From Corallococcus macrosporus (GTDB taxonomy: Bacteria; Myxococcota; Myxococcia; Myxococcales; Myxococcaceae), in contig NZ_JAFIMU010000007.1 in the NCBI RefSeq assembly GCF_017302985.1, positions 1,488,001 to 1,552,000 of the forward strand: DNA of 64,000 nt. The letters run 5' to 3'. The position numbers were made by a program, and so were the translations under genes. Positions 16,656 through 25,768 of this stretch are shown piece by piece (the stretch's first letter is position 1; every line of letters begins with the position of its first letter). The notes beneath the pieces are model-generated. The model did not search any database. It saw only the letters and a list, made by a program, of their open reading frames with translations, and was not told the origin of the DNA.

Positions 16656-17189
16656 TCAAGGCTTCTTGGCAGGCGGCTGCGCCGGGGCGGGCGGTGTGGC
16701 TGGCTTTGCCTTCGAGTACGTGGCGATGCGGTTCGTCACCTCGCCCATCAAGTCGTTGGGGATGGGGACGGAGAGGTTGTACTGGGCGATCTTCCAGCCG
16801 GCCGCGTCCTTCACCAGCACGCCGCTGCCGCGCGCGGGGCCCAGGTTGGGCGTGTCCAGCGCCTCGTCGAACCAGGCCACCTGTCCGTCCCTGGAGAAGA
16901 AGACGTTGCGGGACACGGACTTGAAGGACCACGCCTTGCCCTTGGAGAAGTAGGGCTTCGCCCACGCGCGGAACTGGTCCACCGTCCAGCGCTCCGTGCC
17001 GTCCGTGCCCATGAAGACCGCGTCCGGCGTGAAGAAGGAGAAGTAGCGCGGCTCGTTCGCGACGGCCGCCGCGCGGTGCCAGTCATCCAGCACCGTGGCC
17101 ACCGCGACCTTCGGGTCCGCCGGAGCCGGGGCCGGGGCCGCGACGGGGTTTGCAGCAAGCGCCAGCAACAACCAGGAGACGGATGCCAT
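16656..17189 (-). CDS. Secreted SnoaL/NTF2-like domain protein
   Basis: A 177-residue protein with an N-terminal signal (residues 1-17, AAA/PVA-like cut). A cone-shaped NTF2-like domain covers residues 28-150: VLDDWHRAAAVANEPRYFSFF, FMGTDGTERWTVDQFRAWAKPYF and VAWFDEALDTPNLGPARGSG are typical of the SnoaL-3 type. A Pro/Ala/Lys tail closes it. These folds bind small ligands or act as isomerases or dimerisation modules; no catalytic set can be assigned. ATG at 17189 has GAGGT seven bases upstream. Confidence 0.75.
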   Translation of the reverse strand: MASVSWLLLALAANPVAAPAPAPADPKVAVATVLDDWHRAAAVANEPRYFSFFTPDAVFMGTDGTERWTVDQFRAWAKPYFSKGKAWSFKSVSRNVFFSRDGQVAWFDEALDTPNLGPARGSGVLVKDAAGWKIAQYNLSVPIPNDLMGEVTNRIATYSKAKPATPPAPAQPPAKKP

Positions 17190-17277
17190 CGGGTTCACCT
17201 CGACGCCAAGGGGGTTCGCGGTATGAAGCGGCAGGCGTGCCTCCAGGTCAAGGCATGCGACACAAGGCGGTGGTGGC

Positions 17278-18057
17278 GTGGTGCTCGAAAGTTTCCAGGT
17301 GGGCACGGGCGACGTGCCCACGGTGATGCTGCACGGCTTCCTCGGGACGGGGCGCAACCTGCGCTCACTGGCCGTCGCGTGGACGCAGGCGGATCCGCGC
17401 CGCCGCATCCTCCTGCCGGACCTCACCGGCCACGGCACCTCCCCGGCCCTGTCCCCGGACGCGGACCTGACCACGCTCGCGCGCGACGTGGTGGACACGC
17501 TCGAGGCGAAGGGCTTCACCGGCGCGGTGGACTGGGTGGGCCACTCGCTGGGCGGCCGCGTGTCCCTGGCCGCGAGCCTGGAGGCCTCCGAGCGTGTGGG
17601 CAGCGTGGCGCTGCTCGACATCGCGCCCGGCCCCGTGCCGTTGGATTTGTCGGAGAGCGGCTACGTGCTGGACATCCTCTTGAGGGCCCCGCCGCGCGCC
17701 GACAGCCGCAAGGACCTGCGCGCGAACCTCGTGGGCAACGGCCTGTCGGAGGGGCTGTCGGACTGGCTGCTGATGAACCTCACGCCCGACGGTGACGGCG
17801 TGCGCTGGCGCTTCGACCGCGACGCGCTCCAGCGGCTGCACCGGCGCGTCAACGGCGAGGACCTGTGGCCCGCGGTGGAGCGCCCCGTCCACCCGCCCCT
17901 GCGCTGCATCCGCGGCGGGCGCAGCCGGTACGTGTCGGAAGAGAGCGCGCGGCGGCTGGAGGCCGGCGGCTGCCCCGTGGCCCTGCTCCCCGATGCCGGC
18001 CACTTCGTGCACGTGGATGGTCCCCAGGCCGTGCTCGCGTGGCTGATGGCCCCCTGA
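17278..18057 (+). CDS. Alpha/beta hydrolase (MhpC/YbfF-like)
   Basis: A 259-residue alpha/beta hydrolase starting at GTG 17278. It shows the oxyanion strand MLHGFLGTGRN, the nucleophile elbow GHSLGG (Ser about residue 89), an acid in the C-terminal half and the His in DAGHFVHVD near the end. The substrate is likely an ester or thioester; the YbfF-like pattern (LPDLTGHGTS) is the closest. Its stop TGA shares a base with the ATG of the ZIP transporter, so translation of the two is coupled. Confidence 0.85.
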   Translation: MVLESFQVGTGDVPTVMLHGFLGTGRNLRSLAVAWTQADPRRRILLPDLTGHGTSPALSPDADLTTLARDVVDTLEAKGFTGAVDWVGHSLGGRVSLAASLEASERVGSVALLDIAPGPVPLDLSESGYVLDILLRAPPRADSRKDLRANLVGNGLSEGLSDWLLMNLTPDGDGVRWRFDRDALQRLHRRVNGEDLWPAVERPVHPPLRCIRGGRSRYVSEESARRLEAGGCPVALLPDAGHFVHVDGPQAVLAWLMAP

Positions 18058-18845
18058 TGGATACACGGACCGTCCTGCTCGTCTTCATCGCGGTGGGGCT
18101 GGACGGCCTGGCCGGACTCGCGGGCGGCGTGCTGTCCGAGCGCTGGCTGCAGCGGCGGCTGCCCGCGCTGGTGGCCTTCGCCGCCGGCACGCTCTTGAGC
18201 ACGGTGTTCCTGGAGGTGCTCCCGGAGGCGGTGGAGGCGCGGGGCGAGGCCGCCTTCGCGTGGGCCTTCGCCAGCTTCGTCGCGCTGGCGCTGATGGAGT
18301 GGGCGCTGGGCCATCACCACCATGACGCGGAGGCCGCCGCGGGACACGCGCACGGCCATCACCCGCATCATCATGGGCACCCCGGCGCGCCCACGCTCCC
18401 CGGCGCGCTGCTGGCGTCGGATGCGCTGCACAACGTGGGCGACGGCGCGGCGGTCGCGGCGGCCTTCCTCGTGTCGCCGCACGCGGGCTTCGCCACCGCG
18501 TTCGCGGTCATCGTCCACGAGCTGCCGCAGGAGGTGGGCGACTACGCGCTCCTGCGCGCCGCGGGCTGGTCGCGAGCGAAGGCGCTCGTCGCGCTGGGCG
18601 CGGTGCAGCTCACGGCCTTGGCGGGCGCGGTGGGCGTGCTCCTGGGCACGCGGTACCTGCCCTCGCTCCAGGGCACGGTGCTGGCCATCGCCGGCGGCTC
18701 GTTCCTCTACATCGGCGCGGTGGACCTGCTGCCGGAGCTGCGCCGGGGCCCGGACTCACGCCAGCGCGTGGTGGGCTTCCTCTGCGGGCTGCTGCTCATT
18801 GGCGGACTGCACTTCGCGGAGCGCTTCGCGGGAGGCCATGGCTGA
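18057..18845 (+). CDS. ZIP-family metal transporter
   Basis: A 262-residue inner-membrane protein with about eight hydrophobic helices. The ZIP helix-IV signature is DALHNVGDGAA and helix V carries VIVHELPQEVGDY, which together form the metal site. A long His-rich cytoplasmic loop (HHHHDAEAAAGHAHGHH) between helices III and IV is typical of ZIP proteins and may sense or buffer zinc. Likely role: uptake of Zn or another divalent metal. It starts in the TGATG overlap with the hydrolase gene. Confidence 0.85.
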   Translation: MDTRTVLLVFIAVGLDGLAGLAGGVLSERWLQRRLPALVAFAAGTLLSTVFLEVLPEAVEARGEAAFAWAFASFVALALMEWALGHHHHDAEAAAGHAHGHHPHHHGHPGAPTLPGALLASDALHNVGDGAAVAAAFLVSPHAGFATAFAVIVHELPQEVGDYALLRAAGWSRAKALVALGAVQLTALAGAVGVLLGTRYLPSLQGTVLAIAGGSFLYIGAVDLLPELRRGPDSRQRVVGFLCGLLLIGGLHFAERFAGGHG

Positions 18846-18873
18846 CGGGCCGCGCCCCTGAGAGGATGGGGCC

Positions 18874-19674
18874 ATGCAAGGAAAGACCGTGATTGTCACC
18901 GGTGCCTCCGCGGGCATCGGCGAGGCGCTGGCGGTGGCCCTGGCCGGCCGGGGCGCGACCGTGGCGCTGGCGGCGCGGGATGCCCAGGCGCTGGAGCGCG
19001 TGAAGGCGCGCTGCGAGGCCGCGGGCGGCAAGGCGCTGGCGGTGCCCACCGACGTGGGCGACCCGGACGCGTGCCGCCGGCTGGTGGAGCGCACGGTGGA
19101 GGCGTTCGGCGGCGTGGACGTGCTCGTCAACAACGCGGGCATCACCATGCACTCGCGCTTCGAGGACGTGAAGGACCTGGGCCTCTACGAGCGCCTCATG
19201 CGCATCAACTACCTGGGCGCGGTGCACTGCACCTTCCACGCGCTGCCGTACATCAAGGCGCGCAAGGGGCTGCTCGTCGCCGTGTCGTCGCTGACGGGCA
19301 AGACAGGCGTGCCCATGCGCACCGGCTACGCGGCCAGCAAGCACGCCATGCAGGGCTTCTTCGATTCGCTGCGCATCGAACTGTTGGGCACCGGCACCGA
19401 CGTGCTCGTGGTGTCGCCGGGCTTCGTGGCCACGGACATCCGCGCGCACGCGCTGGGCCCGGAGGGCCAGCCCCTGGGCAAGAGCCTCCGCGACGAGTCC
19501 GCCCCCACCATGGACGTGGACACCTGCGTGGCCCTCATCCTGCGCGGCATGGAGCGCCGCGAGCGGGAGGTCGTGATGACGCTCACCGGCCGCGTGGGAC
19601 AGGTGCTCAAGCTGGTGGCGCCGGCGCTGGTGGACCGGCTGGCCGCGCGCGCCATCCGCGGCAAGCAGCCCTGA
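18874..19674 (+). CDS. Short-chain dehydrogenase (DHRS7-like SDR)
   Basis: A 266-residue classical SDR: TGASAGIG at 8-15, NNAG near 89, VSSLTGKTG with the catalytic Ser, and YAASK near 155. The ASKHAMQGFFDSLRIEL run and VSPGFVATDIR resemble DHRS7/retinol-dehydrogenase-like members that act on lipids or steroids, and the C-terminus is short and basic. AARD after strand two hints at NADP. GAGG precedes ATG by eight bases. Its stop lies two bases from the end of the convergent membrane-protein gene. Confidence 0.85.
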   Translation: MQGKTVIVTGASAGIGEALAVALAGRGATVALAARDAQALERVKARCEAAGGKALAVPTDVGDPDACRRLVERTVEAFGGVDVLVNNAGITMHSRFEDVKDLGLYERLMRINYLGAVHCTFHALPYIKARKGLLVAVSSLTGKTGVPMRTGYAASKHAMQGFFDSLRIELLGTGTDVLVVSPGFVATDIRAHALGPEGQPLGKSLRDESAPTMDVDTCVALILRGMERREREVVMTLTGRVGQVLKLVAPALVDRLAARAIRGKQP

Positions 19675-19676
19675 CG

Positions 19677-22034
19677 CTACTTCTCCATCCGCGACACCAT
19701 GCCCCACAGGCCGTCGAAGGTGGCGTTGCCCACCTGGTGCAGGCCGAAGCCCCAGAGGAAGGCGGTCATCCACGCGCCGGAGCCGCCCCACGTAGGCGCG
19801 AAGACGTCCAGCACCTGGAGCCCCAGCAGCACGGCGATGATGGACATCATCCCCAGCACCGCGAGCTCCACCTTCCACAGGTCGCGCGAGCGCGGCAGGG
19901 GGATCCAGTCCAGGCTCACCAGCACGTCGGTGCTCGCCTTCGTGGACGACGGCGGCAGCGGGGAGAGGTTCCCGCTGGCGGGCCCACCGGGCAGCGGCGA
20001 CGGTGGCGCGGGTGACTGCGGCGCGGGCTGCGAGAACGGATCCAACGTCACGGCGGAGGGGACGTGCTCCAGGTCCATCCGGCCGCCCATGGCGACTGGG
20101 GGCGGCGGAGGCGTGACGTGGCGCGCGAAGTCGTCGCGGGCGGCGCGGTACTCCGGCGCCGCGAGGTTCGCCTCGCCCTTGTCCAGGTGCGCCCGGGCCG
20201 CGGCCAGCCGCGTGTCCACCTCCGTCTGCCAGTCCGCGCGGGCGTGCAGGTCACCGCCGGCCTGGGCCTGGAGCTGCGTCAGCGCCTGCTCCAGGGTGTC
20301 CACCAGCTCGCGCAGGTACAGCGCGTGCGCGGACTGGTAGTAGAGGAACGCCTCGTCCACGCTGGCGTGCATGCGGGCCCTCGCCCGGGCCAGCTGTTCG
20401 CCCACGCGCAGGCGCAGCTCCGCCCACGCCTCCTGCGTGAAGCCGCCGGGCAGCTCCTTCGCGGTGAGGGCGTCCTCCAGGTCCGTCAGGAGGATTTCGA
20501 GGAACGCCTCGCGCGCGGTCTCCACCAGACGGCGGGACGCCTCCAGGTCGGGGCCGGGCAACTGCTGACGCGCTCGCAGCACGTAGAGGGGCAGCTCGCC
20601 CTGGAGCCGGCGGCTCACCGGATCATCCCCGCGCTGCGAGGCCAGCGTCCGCGACTGCTGCTCCAGCTCCGCCAGCCGCGACTCCAGCACCGCGCGGGCC
20701 ACCGCCTCCAGGTCGAGCGTGCGCATCATCTGCGCCTGTTCGGAGAAGTCCGCGGCCGTGGCCTGATCATTCTGGAGCAGCGTCTCCACCGCCTTGAGCT
20801 TGCGCTCCGCGTCCAGCAGCGCCACGCCCTTGAGTCCCTCCAGCTGCCGCAGCAGCACGGACCAGAGGGAGAAGAGCTGGAGGCGCGCCTCGAAGAGGGT
20901 GAGCACGGAGTCCTGCACCACGAGCCCGCTCAGCGGCCGTTGGATCTCCGCGAGGAGCGCGTCTATCTGACGTCGCAGCGACGCGACCACGGCGGCCTCG
21001 CGCTCCAGCGGACGGGCGGGCACCAGCGATTGCAGCTTCTGGCGCGCGGCCTCCGCCCGGCTGCGCAGGTTCACGCGCGGGCGCACGCGCTGCACGTAGA
21101 AGCGCACGGCCGCGGACGTCACCACGCCCAGGAAGATGAGGAACGCGCCGAACATCGCGGGCGTCTTCACCCAGACGGTGAAGGCCTGCTCCACCGCCCC
21201 GCCCTCCGGCACGAGCAGCCGCACGGTGCCGGTGTACTCGCCGGACTCCGGCAGGTCGCCCACGTCCAGGCTCAGCAGGCCGGTGCCATACGCGGGCACC
21301 TGGAGGACGCCTTCCCTGCCCGGTCCCAGCGGCTGGCCGTCCGGTCCCCGGAAGAACCACTTCGCGTCCTGCGCCTGCACGGGCGCCGCGCCATCCCCGG
21401 CGCCACCGGCCTTGCGGTCCAGCTGCACCACCGCCGGAGGCCCCACCGCGCCGCCCACGCCCGCCGTCTCCCGGAAGGTGAGCCGCACCGTGGCCTTGCC
21501 GGAGAACGGCCCCAGCGTCCAGCCGCGCGCGGGCGCCACCGGATAGAACTGCACCGTGGGCGCGGACGCCACGCGCTGCACGACGAGCGGAGTGACCTCC
21601 CGCGCGCCATCGCCCAGGAGCACCACGCGTCCCTGGTAGTCACCGGGTGCCGGCAGGTCCGCGGACAGCGTCACCGTCACGGGTTGCCGCACGGAGATGG
21701 GGACCTCCATCGCGCTCCGCTCCGTCCCCACGCTCACCGTCACGGGCACCTGCGTGCCGTCCGCCGCGAGCAGCGGATCCACCAGCACCGTCACCCGCGT
21801 GTCCTCCATGCCCGCGTCCGGGGACGTGGGCAGCAGGTCCACGCGCAGCACCGTCTCCAGGTGCGGGGTGGACGTGCGCAGGCGCACCTCGTTGTTCGAG
21901 GACAGGCCCGCGAGTCCGAAGCGCGGCGCGGCGCTCGCGAGCACGGGCAGCAGGCAGAGCATGGCGCAGGTCAGTGGCATGCCCGTGTGGACCCAGACCT
22001 TCGCGGCCATGAAGCTTCGAGCGGGAAGGCTCAT
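19677..22034 (-). CDS. Membrane protein with extracytoplasmic beta domain and long helical region
   Basis: I do not recognise a named family. The 785-residue product has a signal peptide (LCLLPVLASAAP). About 290 residues of beta-sandwich-like segments follow (LPAPGDYQGRVVL and LPESGEYTGTVRLLV look like two Ig-type repeats), then a transmembrane helix (AFLIFLGVVTSAAVRFYV). Next are about 300 residues of helices with coiled-coil character, a Pro-rich linker and two hydrophobic helices near the end. A sensor or scaffold linking the periplasm to the cytoplasm is plausible. The start is uncertain: ATG 22034 is used, ATG 22010 would also keep the signal; neither has a strong ribosome site. Confidence 0.7.
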   Translation of the reverse strand: MSLPARSFMAAKVWVHTGMPLTCAMLCLLPVLASAAPRFGLAGLSSNNEVRLRTSTPHLETVLRVDLLPTSPDAGMEDTRVTVLVDPLLAADGTQVPVTVSVGTERSAMEVPISVRQPVTVTLSADLPAPGDYQGRVVLLGDGAREVTPLVVQRVASAPTVQFYPVAPARGWTLGPFSGKATVRLTFRETAGVGGAVGPPAVVQLDRKAGGAGDGAAPVQAQDAKWFFRGPDGQPLGPGREGVLQVPAYGTGLLSLDVGDLPESGEYTGTVRLLVPEGGAVEQAFTVWVKTPAMFGAFLIFLGVVTSAAVRFYVQRVRPRVNLRSRAEAARQKLQSLVPARPLEREAAVVASLRRQIDALLAEIQRPLSGLVVQDSVLTLFEARLQLFSLWSVLLRQLEGLKGVALLDAERKLKAVETLLQNDQATAADFSEQAQMMRTLDLEAVARAVLESRLAELEQQSRTLASQRGDDPVSRRLQGELPLYVLRARQQLPGPDLEASRRLVETAREAFLEILLTDLEDALTAKELPGGFTQEAWAELRLRVGEQLARARARMHASVDEAFLYYQSAHALYLRELVDTLEQALTQLQAQAGGDLHARADWQTEVDTRLAAARAHLDKGEANLAAPEYRAARDDFARHVTPPPPPVAMGGRMDLEHVPSAVTLDPFSQPAPQSPAPPSPLPGGPASGNLSPLPPSSTKASTDVLVSLDWIPLPRSRDLWKVELAVLGMMSIIAVLLGLQVLDVFAPTWGGSGAWMTAFLWGFGLHQVGNATFDGLWGMVSRMEK

Positions 22035-22157
22035 GCGCGAGGACGATAGCAGCCCCCTCCCCTGCGCTCGCATGCGCGTCCACTCGCGCGGATCCGAAGC
22101 CCGGTCACAGGGGTGTAGCACTCGCGCTTCGGCGCTCAGGCCGAGCCCCTGATGCGC

Positions 22158-23195
22158 TCAGCCCCAGCCGAGGCGGCGCAGCACGCTGGTGGACAGGCTG
22201 GCGCGGATGGTGTCCAGGGGGATGCCTTCGTCGTCCTCGGCGGACTCGTGGCCCGGGCGTGGGTCTCCGCTGTGGTGCAGCGCGACCAGGTCCAGGTCCG
22301 GCGTGAAGCACGGTGAGCCCGATGAACCCGGATGCGTGTTCGTGCAGTACGTGACGCGCGTCTGCGACCGGTTGACCGCCTGGAACGTGTCCAGCGCCAC
22401 CGTCATGGGCCGGCCCTTGGGGTGCTGCACCACCAGCGCCAGCGCGCCTGGCGTGAACGCCGTGGGCACGGACGGCGCCAGCGGGATGAAGCCTCGCGGC
22501 CGGTTCCCCAACTGGTCCTCTCCCGGGGCGTCCTGGATCTGCAGGAAGGCGTAGTCCAGCTCGTCGCGCGTGGCCTCGCGCGGACGCGGGTGCATCAGGT
22601 CCGCCGGGCTGTGCGGACTCTGCGCCAGGCATGCCGTCACCGCGTACACCCGGCCCGGGTGCACCGCGATGCGGTCCGGCAGCACCTTCAAATCAAAGCG
22701 CACGCGCAGCGCCTCCAGCAGCCGGTTCTCGATGACGTGCGAGTTCGTCAGCACCACGTCCGGCGCCACCAGGAAGCCCGTGCCCAGCGCGCGCCCCCCT
22801 TCCAGCTCCACGCGGCACACGCGCCGCGACAGCGTGGTCAGCCGGTCGCGCCAGGCCTCCGGCGTCAGCGCCAACCGGGACTGCTGGACGATGCGCGCCA
22901 GCGCGCTGCCAGACACACTGCGTTGCACGGAGGACAGGTAGCTCTGGAGGAAGCGGCGGATGCGCGGATGGCCCGGCGCCGCCGCGTGCGCGCCGCGCAC
23001 CAGCACGTCCGTCCACCCTTCCGCCTCCGCGGTGCGCACGAGCGCCCGAGCCCGCGCCGCCCCCTCCCGCTCGACGGGGGGCACCAGGCTGCGGCCGCAT
23101 TTCGCCTCCACCATCCGGTGGAGGTCCTCCACCGAGGCGAACGCGCCCAGGAGGGCGTGGGTCAGTTCCTCCTGTTCGGAGCCTTCAAGCTCCAT
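22158..23195 (-). CDS. EAD1-like domain fused to trypsin-like serine peptidase
   Basis: A 345-residue protein in two parts. Residues 8-85 look like the effector-associated domain EAD1 (LTHALLGAFASVEDLHRMV, then ALVRTAEAEGWTDVLV and AAAPGHPRI), a helical adaptor that recruits effectors in bacterial NTPase conflict systems. Residues 115-345 form a chymotrypsin-like peptidase: His153 in TNSHV, Asp214 in ELDYAFL, Ser292 in GSSGSP. There is no signal peptide, so it acts in the cytoplasm. GAGG precedes ATG by about six bases. No partner NTPase or second EAD gene lies in the window; the split A2M genes are just upstream. Confidence 0.8.
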   Translation of the reverse strand: MELEGSEQEELTHALLGAFASVEDLHRMVEAKCGRSLVPPVEREGAARARALVRTAEAEGWTDVLVRGAHAAAPGHPRIRRFLQSYLSSVQRSVSGSALARIVQQSRLALTPEAWRDRLTTLSRRVCRVELEGGRALGTGFLVAPDVVLTNSHVIENRLLEALRVRFDLKVLPDRIAVHPGRVYAVTACLAQSPHSPADLMHPRPREATRDELDYAFLQIQDAPGEDQLGNRPRGFIPLAPSVPTAFTPGALALVVQHPKGRPMTVALDTFQAVNRSQTRVTYCTNTHPGSSGSPCFTPDLDLVALHHSGDPRPGHESAEDDEGIPLDTIRASLSTSVLRRLGWG

Positions 23196-23222
23196 CCGTT
23201 TCCTCTCGCAGCCGCGCGATGT

Positions 23223-23239
23223 TCACACCCGTCGTGTGA
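23223..23239. promoter_or_regulatory. Inverted repeat upstream of the EAD-peptidase gene
   Basis: TCACAC-CCGTC-GTGTGA: two perfect six-base arms around five bases, 28 bases before the ATG at 23195. It could be a repressor operator or lie over a promoter. It has the opposite arm order to a CRP site. Confidence 0.35.
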
Positions 23240-23363
23240 CTTGCAGTGTACGCATGCGGGCAGCGATTGCACCGGGCGTGGAGCGCCTGGCGGGCCGGGC
23301 CCCTGCCGCGCTTCCGGCGCGCATTCCACTCGCACCGGCGGCCAGACGGAAGGGGCCTGCACC

Positions 23364-23396
23364 GGCGCCGTGAGTGGAGAATGACCCCACGGCGCC
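23364..23396 (-). terminator. Hairpin after the split A2M operon
   Basis: GGCGCCGTG at 23364-23372 pairs perfectly with CACGGCGCC at 23388-23396 across 15 bases, eight bases past the stop of the A2M C-half gene. No T tract follows on the minus strand. Confidence 0.45.
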
Positions 23397-23404
23397 AGCG
23401 TGCG

Positions 23405-25768
23405 TCAGCGCACCGCCCAGGTGGACGGCGGCAGTGACGCGGTGATGTCCGGACGGCCGGGCACGCCCAGCCGCGCCGCGCCCGCCTGCAACGTCCCGCC
23501 GAGCGTGGGGAGCACGCGGAACTCCACCTGCACCGGCGCGCCCTGCTCGCGGGGGGCGAGGCTCAGGCTCAGCGCGCCGTCCTGCACGTCCCACTCCGTC
23601 ACCTGGCCGGAGGACACCAGCGCGTCCAGGCTGGCGGGATCCACCTGCACGCCCGCGGGCAGGTCCTGCTGGAAGCGCAGCGGCAGCGAGGACGGCGCGC
23701 CCACCTGGACGCGCACGCTCGTCAGCTGCCCCACGCGCGCCTCCTTGGGCCCCGTCACCGCCAGTTGCAGGCCGCCCTTCGCCTCGCCCTTCCACGGCAC
23801 CGCCGCGGACAGCGCCAGCGAGAAGCCCAGCCCCGGCACCGCGGGCTCCGCGCGCACGGTCCACGCGTGCGTCCCCGCCGAGCCCGGCGCGGCGGCCTCC
23901 AGCGACAGCACCTCGCGCAGCGCCTTGGTGTCGTAGGTGCCCTCGGTGACGACCTGTCCGTCGCGCGCCACCGTCACGCGCACCTGCGCGGGCAGCGGGG
24001 CCTTGAAGAGGGCCAGCGCCGCGCGAAGGCCCACGCGGTTCGCCTGCCCATCCCCCCAGCCCAGGCCCGGCGTGTAGTGCGCGAGCAGCCAGGCGCCCAG
24101 GTCCGGAAGCGGCGCCTTCGCATCACCCTGAAGGGCGAGCACCGCCATCGCCGTGGCCTCCGCCTCCGAGGGCCTCTGGCCGTCCGCGCGCACCGTGTCC
24201 GGCTCCACCGGCAGCCACGCGGTGCCGTCCGCGCCGGACTTCAGCGCTTCACGCACGCGAGCGCGCAGGGTTTCCGCCACGCTGCCCTCCGCGCCGCCCT
24301 CCGCCAGCAGCACCGCCGCCGTGTAGCCGTCCTTCACCTGCGGCAGGTAGCGCTCGACGACGCCCGACGCGCGCACGGTGAAGGCCGCCGCGCGCTGCTT
24401 GCCTTCGGAAGTGCCCTGCGCCGCTCGCACCACGCGGGTGCAGTCCGCCGTCGCCACCAGCAGGCGCTGGAGCGTCCAGCCCTCACCGCCCTGGCAGGTG
24501 CCGTCCGGCCGCTGCGCCTGGGCCACCTGCGCCACCAGCCGCTCGCCCAGCCGCGCGAGCACCGGGTTGTCCGGGTGGGCCAGCGCGCCCTCCGCAAGCC
24601 GCGTCGCCACGTCCACCGTCGGCGCCCGCGCCGCGCGCAGCACCCGCTGCGTGGACACCAGCGCCAGCGCCTTGAACGTCGCGGGGTCGGCCGTCTCGCC
24701 CAGCGCCTTCAGCAGCTCCGGCGCCTGGCCCGCGAGCAGCAGCGCGTACGCGTCCCCGGCCACGTCCACCGGCCGGCGCTCCACCGCCGCCAGCTCCGCG
24801 CGCACCACGCCCAGCGCGCCCGGGTAGACCTGCAGGCGCAGCCGCTCGCTGCCTGCCTGCGCATCCACTGGGCCCGTCAGGGACAGCGTGCGCGGTGCCG
24901 CCAGCGAACCGCCGCGCGTCTGGACCACGGGCTGCCCGGTGGCCCACACGTCGAAGTCGCGCACCACCGCGTCCGTGTCCCCCAGCGAGGCGCGCACCGT
25001 CACCGGCCCCGCGCCTCCGGCCTTGACCGTCACCAGCCCCACCACGCTGCCGCGCGCGGGCACGCGCACCGTGCGCGTGCCGGCCTCCACCTGCGCGCCC
25101 TTCACGTCCACCTTCAGCGCCGCTTCCACGGCCTTGTCGGTGGTGTTCACCACCTGCACCGGCAGGCGCACGGTGTCGCCCGCGCGCAGGAAGGGCGGCA
25201 GCACCGGATCCACGTACGTGGGCAGCGTGCCCGCGAAGGACGTCACCGCTCCCGCCTGCGCGCCGGAGCGCGAGTGCGCCAGCGCCAGCACCCGCCACTG
25301 CGTCAGCCGGTCCGGCACGCGCACCGGCACCGTCGCCTGGCCGTTCGCGTCCGTCACCACCAGGGGCTCGAAGAGGAACGTCTCCGGGAACCACGCGCGG
25401 GTGGGCGCGGCCGCCGCGCCGTCCTTGCCACCGACGGCGTCCCCCGGCGCCTCCTCCATCTCCGGCTCCGGAGGCGCCGCCATCTCGGCCACGGGCGCCG
25501 CGGCGGGCATCGGTGGAGGCTCGGCCCGGCCACCGCCTCCGCGCGACGCGCCCTCGTCGTCGTACGCGTTCGCGGAGCCGAAGTTCGCCATCTTCTTGCG
25601 CGCCAGGGAGTTCGACGCCATGCCGTCCGAGTCCCCCGCGAGCGCGGCGGCGGAGCTCCCCGAAAGGCGGCGGATCATGTCCCCCGCCACCAGCGCGAGC
25701 GTCATCCCGCCCAGCACGAATCCCACCCCGAGGCCCACGGCCCCGGACATCCACGAGCGCTGCTTCAT
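23405..25768 (-). CDS. Bacterial alpha-2-macroglobulin, C-terminal half (separate gene)
   Basis: A 787-residue protein with an N-terminal membrane helix (residues 8-28) and a low-complexity linker. An A2M core segment follows (AWFPETFLFEPLVVTDANG, then TVPVRVPDRLTQWRVLALAHS, about residues 125-165), then MG-type domains and an alpha/alpha thioester-type domain near residues 340-600. The thioester motif CxEQ is not found; the nearest is TCQGGEG. This is the protease-trap and host-mimic class that in bacteria sits in the periplasm. It starts in an ATGA overlap with the preceding gene, so both halves are made together. Confidence 0.75.
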   Translation of the reverse strand: MKQRSWMSGAVGLGVGFVLGGMTLALVAGDMIRRLSGSSAAALAGDSDGMASNSLARKKMANFGSANAYDDEGASRGGGGRAEPPPMPAAAPVAEMAAPPEPEMEEAPGDAVGGKDGAAAAPTRAWFPETFLFEPLVVTDANGQATVPVRVPDRLTQWRVLALAHSRSGAQAGAVTSFAGTLPTYVDPVLPPFLRAGDTVRLPVQVVNTTDKAVEAALKVDVKGAQVEAGTRTVRVPARGSVVGLVTVKAGGAGPVTVRASLGDTDAVVRDFDVWATGQPVVQTRGGSLAAPRTLSLTGPVDAQAGSERLRLQVYPGALGVVRAELAAVERRPVDVAGDAYALLLAGQAPELLKALGETADPATFKALALVSTQRVLRAARAPTVDVATRLAEGALAHPDNPVLARLGERLVAQVAQAQRPDGTCQGGEGWTLQRLLVATADCTRVVRAAQGTSEGKQRAAAFTVRASGVVERYLPQVKDGYTAAVLLAEGGAEGSVAETLRARVREALKSGADGTAWLPVEPDTVRADGQRPSEAEATAMAVLALQGDAKAPLPDLGAWLLAHYTPGLGWGDGQANRVGLRAALALFKAPLPAQVRVTVARDGQVVTEGTYDTKALREVLSLEAAAPGSAGTHAWTVRAEPAVPGLGFSLALSAAVPWKGEAKGGLQLAVTGPKEARVGQLTSVRVQVGAPSSLPLRFQQDLPAGVQVDPASLDALVSSGQVTEWDVQDGALSLSLAPREQGAPVQVEFRVLPTLGGTLQAGAARLGVPGRPDITASLPPSTWAVR

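Noticed and set aside
23223-23239. CRP-type binding site
   Set aside because: The arm order is TCACA...TGTGA, the reverse of the CRP consensus TGTGA...TCACA.
24397-24497. Thioester motif in the A2M C-half
   Set aside because: Only TCQGGEG is seen; it lacks the CxEQ pattern, so no thioester is claimed.
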